From contig JAIYDP010000229.1 of NCBI GenBank assembly GCA_027487435.1, positions 1 through 44,604 of the forward strand: 44,604 nucleotides of DNA, read 5' to 3'. The notes beneath the pieces are model-generated. The model was not told where the DNA came from, ran no database searches, and worked only from the letters and a program-made list of their open reading frames with translations. This stretch comes from Verrucomicrobiaceae bacterium (GTDB taxonomy: Bacteria; Verrucomicrobiota; Verrucomicrobiia; Verrucomicrobiales; Akkermansiaceae). The position numbers were made by a program, and so were the translations under genes. This document shows positions 41,001 to 44,604 of this stretch, one piece after another; position 1 is the stretch's first letter, and the number at the start of each line of letters is the position of its first letter.

Positions 41001-43132
41001 GCTTCAATGGCGGATATTACACCCAGCCTGCTGGTGGGGTGAGTCGCATCCTCGACGATAACCTGATCACCGTAGCCAATCCGCCCTCTGGCATTTACAC
41101 ACTCTCACTCTATGCCGATTCATTAGGCGGCCTGAATCCCGATGCCACCGCGAATCTGGTAATACGCCAGGTGCCGCGTTTGCCGCTGGCCTTCGATGGT
41201 GGCACGGCGACCCGCCAACTGCTCGATACTCAGAAGGATTTCTTCGAAGTGCATGTCCCGGACACTTTGGGTGGTGAGGACGGCGAGGACGTTCAACCGG
41301 TGATCGGATGGCTGATTAAGGTGAACCATCTCCAAGGTGATACGACCCTAAAAATCTATAACACCTGGGGCAACTCCAGCACCGGAATTACGGTCAATAA
41401 TAACACTGCGCTAGTCGTGCCACCGTTTCTCACCCTTTGTAAAACGTGGTTCGTCGAGGTGCAAGGCACCGGCCTGACGAACTACACCATCACCAGCCAG
41501 CCCGTGTTGCTGGAGCGTCCCGTCTGGACTATGCCCGCAGGGCACAATGCCACCTTTGGCGATAGCGGTAACAATAGCGTGGGAATCCCGCTGCCCGGTG
41601 ACCGCGGCATCGACATTGGCCAAGACGATTGGCATTTCTTCGCTATCGACGTGCCGGAGGGTAATGCCGGGCTCCTGCGCACCGAACTCCAGGCGATCAA
41701 TGGCAACCCTAACCTCTACATCCGCGAGGACGGCGTGCCGACCACGGATCACAACTCCACTGGCGTGTTTGGCTCATCCTTGGTCAACCGCTCGCTCACC
41801 AGCACCGCCAGTGAATACGGGAATTGGGTGCCTTTAAATGGTCGTTATCAGAAGCAACTCCGCGCAGGTCGTTGGTATCTCGGCGTGAAAGCCTCTGGAA
41901 CCAGCAATGCCCGCTACCGGCTCATTGTTTCCAACGGTCAAGTCAGCGACCTTGCCCTTAGCGGCGGCTCGGCAAATAGCCAGATTCTGGTGGGGCGGGA
42001 TTGGCGCTACTACCGTTTCACCGTGCCAACAGAGGCACCCATCAACTGGAACCTGACCTTTAGCCAGCAAGTGGGCGATGTGAACATGTGGCTGCGGGAT
42101 ACCATCCCCCCAGGCAACTCTGGGGATGGCTTGGGAACGACTGATACGTTCTTTGGCGAAACGGGGTTGCGGACATGGTCCTACGACAGCAAAAACCAAG
42201 GGCCTTACAGCAGTAGCGGCCACGATGCGGCGGGAACCTATGTCTTCAATACGCCCGCACTCCGTCCTGGCCACACCTATTACGTGGGCTTCCGCGCGGC
42301 CAACGATGCCTCCTTTAGCCTGAGCAGCAGCACCAGCGGCGGCACCATAGGCGTGCTGCCGACATTGGACTTCTACACCGGCACCATCGATACCACCATC
42401 CCTGCTGGTGGCTCGACAGTCTATCGCATCCCCGTGCCACCCGAGGCCACGCGGATGAAGTGGACGGCTACCCATCCATCCAGCGTGCAGTTGCGGCTAG
42501 AGCAAGGCACGCTGCCTGGCGCGACCGGCAGCCAGCATTGGACTAGTGGCGCTAGTGCGAATACATCCTTCAATCAAGCGCTCACCACTCCCAACAATTG
42601 GCCATGGCAGCCGAATCACGTTTACTACCTGCGGGTATCAAACACTTCCGGCGCATCCGTGCCTGTGATTCTTGCCTTGGCGGGCAAAAATGCCTCCAAT
42701 GAGGATGAGGATAACGATGGGCTGCCTGATGCCTGGGAACGGGATTGCGCACCCTACGCCGCATGGCAAAGCGCCCGCTTCACTCCCTTGGCATTGGCGG
42801 ACCCTTTGATCAGCGGCCCCAGTGCTGATCCTGATCTTGATGGTCTAGCGAACATCATCGAGTTTGCCTTCGGTCTCAACCCGAATTCTGGCGCATCTAT
42901 GACGATCCCCGCAGCGATGCCGGTTGGCGAAAACTTCGTCGTCAGCTTCACCCAGCCAGCAGGCGTAGGCGGTATCGTTTACATGGCCGAGTGGAGCCCC
43001 ACGATGGCGGTTGGTAGCTGGCTGCCGGTGCCGGATAGCGGCGCGGGTGCCGTCCACACCTTTAGCGTGCCCATTTGCGACCGGCCAGCAATGTTTATGA
43101 GGTTGAAGGTATTACATCTGTGTCCTCCCTAG
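35015..43132 (+). CDS. Giant secreted repeat protein (2705 residues) with PPC-like tandem modules
   Basis: The ATG at 35015 begins a clear signal peptide (residues 1-26, ending SALQA); the frame is open 17 codons earlier but the ATG fits best. Residues about 27-330 are a beta-helix-like, Ala/Gly/Thr-rich region (FHA/autotransporter type). From about 460 to 2540 the protein is a chain of beta-sandwich units resembling bacterial pre-peptidase C-terminal (PPC) modules, with phrases like EPGTYYVGVYNEH and GDYYIAVISEGVNP. Three consecutive 418-420-residue repeats span about 802-2059. Near the end come Ca-binding-like loops, DEDNDGLPDAWE and DPDLDGLANIIEF, then EWSPTMAVGSWLPV and MFMRLKV. No protease or other catalytic motif was recognised. 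Inference: a long surface fibre or adhesin, probably made under control of site 3. Confidence 0.88.
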   Translation: MKFLFLSRPFAIAALFLHVCASALQAASDVTVSAAGTTDGVFSGGNPNVFTATATPAVASTATIQQSLNGGNAVTVSTVSAAAGNGDLTVVAGISKTAGGSSLLTLQAERDLAVNGFLFANSGAMPLALTAGRNMTNSQSITTNGGNITLTPTQVFTVGAAISAGAGTVAIPQGVVESTLSQTITGSSVHVAASAALRFQGTINAALTVAGTVSPMAGSGTGGLQVSGALALQDNSKTVIDINGTSEASSFDRINATGAITISPLAVLEVNVTPSFHDAIARSTVFTIIRGGSVTGTFSGYLNGSRYTLPNDFGSFRVNYNGTAVTLDDWQPVIVNLTWDPGTAEAGTAVFTNTNTRGGRHYFRVTTQGTDVGAWRSRLTLAPGSSEAALYLSKTNLPTVGGAQFSSAQVGGDGLMLRDDQFAAAEEWFILVYATPGAQWSLFSGRAFVHDLGVLPYTDVNGNSQYDIGEGVSPQVSPATAMPPEGIRFYRSTVPIGTPAWSLWLNGSTREIALRTTKVPFHSQPSYYTRKQAGQMLVVPTVLGTGSNAYFLSVVAPQGEVIGLDSRIQAVTDIAFQSTTANVAVTGAPYRVFRTTVPIDQLAWDVSTTALVGNPNVCLRKNNVPGEWDNEAYSSAAGSVTDSVTLVPDYLTSGTWFITVYGTGNYTFTLKSGDPVITPLNFTNLKTNDQPTRAGWRFYALTDIPTQVGTLGWELTLANHVPGTQIAIRRNKVPSRWIYRANGNMSTPSDIGTSYMDFFGSGGFLQRPGHQADVWYVGIYLPEVPLGAFDLDVHPIVPAYVGFDGTSTAIAGLAAGKWAFQRIDVPAGVLGWDLRVKNVVGGTPRLVVRRDQLPSAVGTGGSWAYPFQQSNWPSGNSWGGREDWSGRINEANVGFPLPEVGNGLVMGMGRPLEPGTYYVGVFNSHSTNSTDYQVQSRGIGSGQSLTVADLNFAAGSSATITNLARREAAYFKVTIPANTPSWEFTLAPSVGEMMVAMRRGTVPDFDVVDGNGFLDADVQNTGTTGSRQVEIQKAGPERFVVLPRDNAAFIVAGDYYIAVVSEGVNPPNANTIGTGTSSGVLTSLGTLATTDLGDASAAGIGQFVSLLGAQVKSFKFNVPVGTASLEVRLDNRVGNPQMALISGEKIPQPSFRAELLGYNGGQTTMPVGGVARVTNGNLITIANPPVGTYSLTLRADTVSNLYPDASADLVIVANAPVPLNFDGATATVSGQSPTAWRYFTVTVPAGVVGWDVRLKNVTSGTPRMVIRRDQLPSVVSTTGTWSTPYNHGNWASGNSWRGQVDWTLRNDDDPLTNGTQQVQDRLVAGMGRPLEPGTYYVGVYNEHASTNAAYQVESRGIGAGQTLPVTDLNFAAGSSANITALAPREAAYFKVTIPANTPSWEFTLAPSAGEMMLAMRRGTVPDFHVVDGVFQDADVQFNSSSQGSRQVKIQKDGRERFVVLPRTNAAFIVPGDYYIAVISEGVNPPNTGTIGTGTSSGVLTSLGTLGTSDLGNASLPPGAPIAVSLEGAQVKSFAFNVPEGTASLEVRLDNRVGNPQMALIGGTKIPQPSQYSEMLGYNGGQTTPPVGGATRVTNGNLITIANPPAGPYSLTVRADSAVNGLYPLATADLFVVANAPVPLAFDGGVAPVSGQSPTAWRYFSVTVPAGVVGWDVRLKNVTSGTPRLVVRRDQLPSVLGTNWTPYTTNAWPSGNSWGGQVDWSGRNDDNPLIGGTQQVTDALVMAMGRPLEPGTYFIGVYNEHASAAAAYTVESRGIGAGRTLSVTDLNFTAGSSASITALAPREAAYFKVTIPANTPSWEFTLDPSVGEMMMAMRRDTVPDFNADIGSSSRDANVQFNSNNTQSRQVKIQKAGPERFVVLPHNNAAFIFPGDYYIAVISEGVNPSNTNTIGTGTSSGVLASLGSLVTPSLGEITAADTPIPVILAGAQVKSYNFKVPFGTAILELRLDNRVGNPQMALISGNHIPQPGNISQGSDLLGFNGGYYTQPAGGVSRILDDNLITVANPPSGIYTLSLYADSLGGLNPDATANLVIRQVPRLPLAFDGGTATRQLLDTQKDFFEVHVPDTLGGEDGEDVQPVIGWLIKVNHLQGDTTLKIYNTWGNSSTGITVNNNTALVVPPFLTLCKTWFVEVQGTGLTNYTITSQPVLLERPVWTMPAGHNATFGDSGNNSVGIPLPGDRGIDIGQDDWHFFAIDVPEGNAGLLRTELQAINGNPNLYIREDGVPTTDHNSTGVFGSSLVNRSLTSTASEYGNWVPLNGRYQKQLRAGRWYLGVKASGTSNARYRLIVSNGQVSDLALSGGSANSQILVGRDWRYYRFTVPTEAPINWNLTFSQQVGDVNMWLRDTIPPGNSGDGLGTTDTFFGETGLRTWSYDSKNQGPYSSSGHDAAGTYVFNTPALRPGHTYYVGFRAANDASFSLSSSTSGGTIGVLPTLDFYTGTIDTTIPAGGSTVYRIPVPPEATRMKWTATHPSSVQLRLEQGTLPGATGSQHWTSGASANTSFNQALTTPNNWPWQPNHVYYLRVSNTSGASVPVILALAGKNASNEDEDNDGLPDAWERDCAPYAAWQSARFTPLALADPLISGPSADPDLDGLANIIEFAFGLNPNSGASMTIPAAMPVGENFVVSFTQPAGVGGIVYMAEWSPTMAVGSWLPVPDSGAGAVHTFSVPICDRPAMFMRLKVLHLCPP
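37421..41191 (+). repeat. Three in-frame tandem repeats of about 1257 bp inside the giant gene
   Basis: Unit starts, anchored on ttcgatgg/tttgatgg, are at 37421, 38675, 39935 and (next partial) 41192, so periods are 1254, 1260 and 1257 bp. A second anchor, GCAGGTGAAATC, gives 38341, 39598 and 40849. DNA similarity between units is high by eye, including many synonymous positions. Each unit holds two PPC-like modules. Confidence 0.9.
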
Positions 43133-43474
43133 CGCCGGCCTGCGGCACGGTACCCTTCACCTCCCTCGGAACCCCATGAAACGCACCCACTATCTTGCCC
43201 GCCACGGTCGATTTTTATTTCTGTGGAACTCTCCACAGCACCGTGAATGTGCCCGCCGGTTCCCTGCCATAGATCGTGACCTTCGACTACAAGTAACTCA
43301 TCCCCGGCCAGATGGGGTCAACGCTTGCCAGCTTTCCGTCCTCTGCCAATCCCACCCGCCACTACCGCGTGGAAACCCGTCGCCCACTTTCTTCTCCTTG
43401 ATGCCTCGAAATCGCGGAGGCGGAAGAATTTTCCCCTTGCGCTGCGGTGGATTTCGGCGAATCATTTTCCCCGT
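43133..43474. other. Intergenic region with a possible gene remnant
   Basis: 342 bases. An ORF from 43176 exists but has no protein-like character. In another frame, FCGTLHSTVNVPAGSLP followed by a stop and IVTFDYK resembles a broken piece of a secreted beta-sandwich protein. No terminator or promoter motif is evident. Confidence 0.35.
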
Positions 43475-44098
43475 ATGAAAACACTCTTCGTTGCATGGCT
43501 GAAATTCTTGGGTTGCTTGCTTTTGGTTTCCGGCTTTTTGAAGGCGGAAGAACCCGTCGAAGAGGGCTTTGTTTCCTTGTTCGATGGCAAAACGCTTGAC
43601 GGCTGGAAGATCAACCAAGCGAAAGAGGCCTTCGTCGTCGAAGACGGAGCCATCAAAGCCAATGGCGATTGTTGCCACCTCTTTTACGAAGGCAAAGTCC
43701 AAGGCGCGAAGTTCAAAAACTTCGAAATACGCCTCGATGTCATGACTCGGAAGAACTCCAATGGCGGATTTTTTATTCATACCGTCTATCAAGATCGCGG
43801 TTGGCCCAGCGGCTACGAAATTCAAGTCAATAATACCCAAGGCGATCCCCAGAAGTCCGGCGGTCTCTACAACACCGTAAAAAATCTCACCCCATTCGCC
43901 GACGATGCTTGGATGAAGTATGTGATCATCGTCAATGCCGGCAAGGTGATCGTCACTGTCGATGGCAAAGAGCTTGTGAATTATCAGACCGCGGAAAAAA
44001 GCAAGCTCTTGCCCGAAGGCGGCACATTTGCCATTCAAGCGCACGACAAAGGCAGCACGACGTTTTACAAAAACATCCGCGTCAAGGTTCTGCCGTAA
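43475..44098 (+). CDS. Secreted DUF1080 / 3-keto-disaccharide hydrolase domain protein
   Basis: 207 residues from the ATG at 43475; the frame is open further upstream but the signal peptide starts here (residues 1-24, ending LKAEE). The single domain (PF06439) is recognised by FVSLFDGKTLDGWKI, NFEIRLDVMTRKNSNGGFFI, SGYEIQVNN, SGGLYNTV, ITVDG-type VTVDGKELVNYQ and the last strand FYKNIRVKVLP. Family: concanavalin-like jelly roll; members in Bacteroidota and Verrucomicrobiota are linked to carbohydrate breakdown, some with 3-keto-glycoside hydrolase activity. It stands alone between the giant gene and the repeat cluster. Confidence 0.9.
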   Translation: MKTLFVAWLKFLGCLLLVSGFLKAEEPVEEGFVSLFDGKTLDGWKINQAKEAFVVEDGAIKANGDCCHLFYEGKVQGAKFKNFEIRLDVMTRKNSNGGFFIHTVYQDRGWPSGYEIQVNNTQGDPQKSGGLYNTVKNLTPFADDAWMKYVIIVNAGKVIVTVDGKELVNYQTAEKSKLLPEGGTFAIQAHDKGSTTFYKNIRVKVLP

Positions 44099-44136
44099 TC
44101 TAACGCATTTCCCCGAGAACCATGCCAGTTAGGAGT

Positions 44137-44153
44137 CGCAGCATTCTGCTGCG
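44137..44153 (+). terminator. Possible terminator hairpin after the DUF1080 gene
   Basis: CGCAGCA and TGCTGCG form a 7-bp stem with a 3-base loop, followed by the weak T-containing TTCTTC. It lies about 40 bases after the stop. The lack of a proper T-run keeps confidence low. Confidence 0.35.
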
Positions 44154-44190
44154 TTCTTCGCGAGTCCGCAATCATACGGCGCGATTTTCC

Positions 44191-44239
44191 CCATCATTTG
44201 CCGCACAAGGCATGAGATTCCTTGCGTAAGCATCTTGGG
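44191..44239. repeat. Fragment of the palindromic element (internal left arm)
   Basis: CCATCATTTGCCGCACAAGG and the following catcttggga match the interior of the left half of the element starting at 44246 (catcatttgccgtgcaaggc). It forms a partial tandem copy directly before the full one. Confidence 0.65.
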
Positions 44240-44245
44240 AATAAT

Positions 44246-44409
44246 CCCGAAATCCGAAGTATAACGCCGCCATTCGCTGCCATCATTTGCCGTGCAAGGC
44301 ATTTCATACCTTGGGGCAGCATCTTTGGATGCAGCCCACTTCGGTCATGAAACGCCTTGCACATCAAAGCATGGCAGCGACTTTCTGGCACTCTACTTCG
44401 GATCTCGGG
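44246..44409. repeat. Full-length dispersed palindromic (MITE/REPIN-like) element
   Basis: Ends are CCCGAAATCCGAAG (44246-44259) and CTTCGGATCTCGGG (44396-44409). The inner arms gtgcaaggcatttca (44292-44306) and atgaaacgccttgcac (44347-44362) are inverted. It is collinear with the copy at 7089-7250 over its whole length. Small ORFs inside it are not credible genes. Confidence 0.85.
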
Positions 44410-44467
44410 ACAATGCCGCAGGGTGAGCCGTTTTTACGCGCTGAACTCTTGGGGGTAATAGGATCAG

Positions 44468-44604
44468 TTGGCAAAGAAGTTTTTTTTGGACAAAACGCGA
44501 ATCGGCAACCATAGCTATTGCGTGACGCAGCAAAAGCCACTCATCGATGCAACACCTCCTGTGATTGGTTCGCAGGCGACGCGGATGCATTCCATCCATC
44601 TTTC
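44468..44604 (+). CDS. Possible partial CDS running off the window edge
   Basis: The frame is open from 44462 to the end of the window. A TTG at 44468, 11 bases after a GGGGG stretch, would give MAKKFFLDKTRIGNHSYCVT and continue to the edge with normal-looking residues; a GTG at 44522 is an alternative start. The piece is too short to assign, and it contains a T8 tract. It begins 58 bases after the palindromic element. Confidence 0.35.
   Translation, partial: MAKKFFLDKTRIGNHSYCVTQQKPLIDATPPVIGSQATRMHSIHL

Noticed and set aside
44194..44514. Small ORFs on both strands inside the 44246 element
   Set aside because: They follow the palindrome and share residues with the equally doubtful ORF at 7002-7208, so they reflect the repeat, not genes.

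Overview
The window looks like a chromosomal segment of a Verrucomicrobiota bacterium (probably Verrucomicrobiia). The case rests on gene content: an exosortase beside an exopolysaccharide cluster, ECF sigma factors next to zinc-ribbon Hanks-type kinases, secreted proteins with autotransporter-associated strand repeats, a DUF1080 protein, and large secreted proteins ending in a short verrucomicrobial-style C-terminal module. No rRNA, tRNA, CRISPR array, transposase or phage gene was seen. The left part (about 1-7.2 kb) is visibly AT-richer than the right part (about 19-43 kb).

Layout. (1) 1-6989: exopolysaccharide and surface export cluster. It holds a truncated GT4 glycosyltransferase, a WcaF-like acetyltransferase, a VanZ-like membrane protein, a polyprenyl glycosylphosphotransferase, a WecG/TagA glycosyltransferase on the other strand, then an exosortase with a membrane-anchored helical partner. 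(2) 7234-9660, minus strand: a compact sugar-catabolism operon (Gfo/Idh/MocA dehydrogenase, TIM-barrel isomerase/epimerase, gluconokinase). (3) 9995-16390: housekeeping genes. These are an N-formylglutamate amidohydrolase-like protein, a minus-strand run of RlmI-like methyltransferase, GGQ release-factor-like protein, phosphatidylserine decarboxylase, YmdB-type phosphoesterase and miaA, then a small Lys/Ala-rich basic protein and a prepilin peptidase. (4) 16462-21223: a Ser/Thr kinase, a convergent ECF sigma factor and a divergent FAD-dependent oxidoreductase. (5) 21599-44098: a surface-protein island. It holds an autotransporter-repeat protein, two 42-bp minisatellites, an ECF sigma factor, a WD40 receptor-like kinase, a secreted protein of unknown function, a secreted alpha/beta-hydrolase, a decayed short gene, a 2705-residue secreted protein with three ~419-residue tandem repeats, and a DUF1080 hydrolase-like protein.

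The most interesting signal is regulatory. A motif CGCCAC-N15-CCTTA with a conserved purine/A-rich spacer lies upstream of the WD40 kinase, the 794-residue secreted protein and the giant repeat protein, and nowhere else that I noticed. It may be the promoter of the ECF sigma factor encoded at the head of the same island, giving a sigma/kinase/surface-protein regulon. Four of the large secreted proteins also share a C-terminal module (in most cases an Asp-rich loop, then a segment like S-x-D-L-x-x-W-x-x-V, then a last strand F-x-R-L) that could be a sorting or anchoring signal.

A second theme is a dispersed palindromic element (full length about 163 bp, ends CCGAAATCCGAAG / CTTCGGATTTCGG). It occurs as full, internally deleted, solo-end and degenerate copies in at least five intergenic places. 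Two genes take their stop codon and last residues from an element end.
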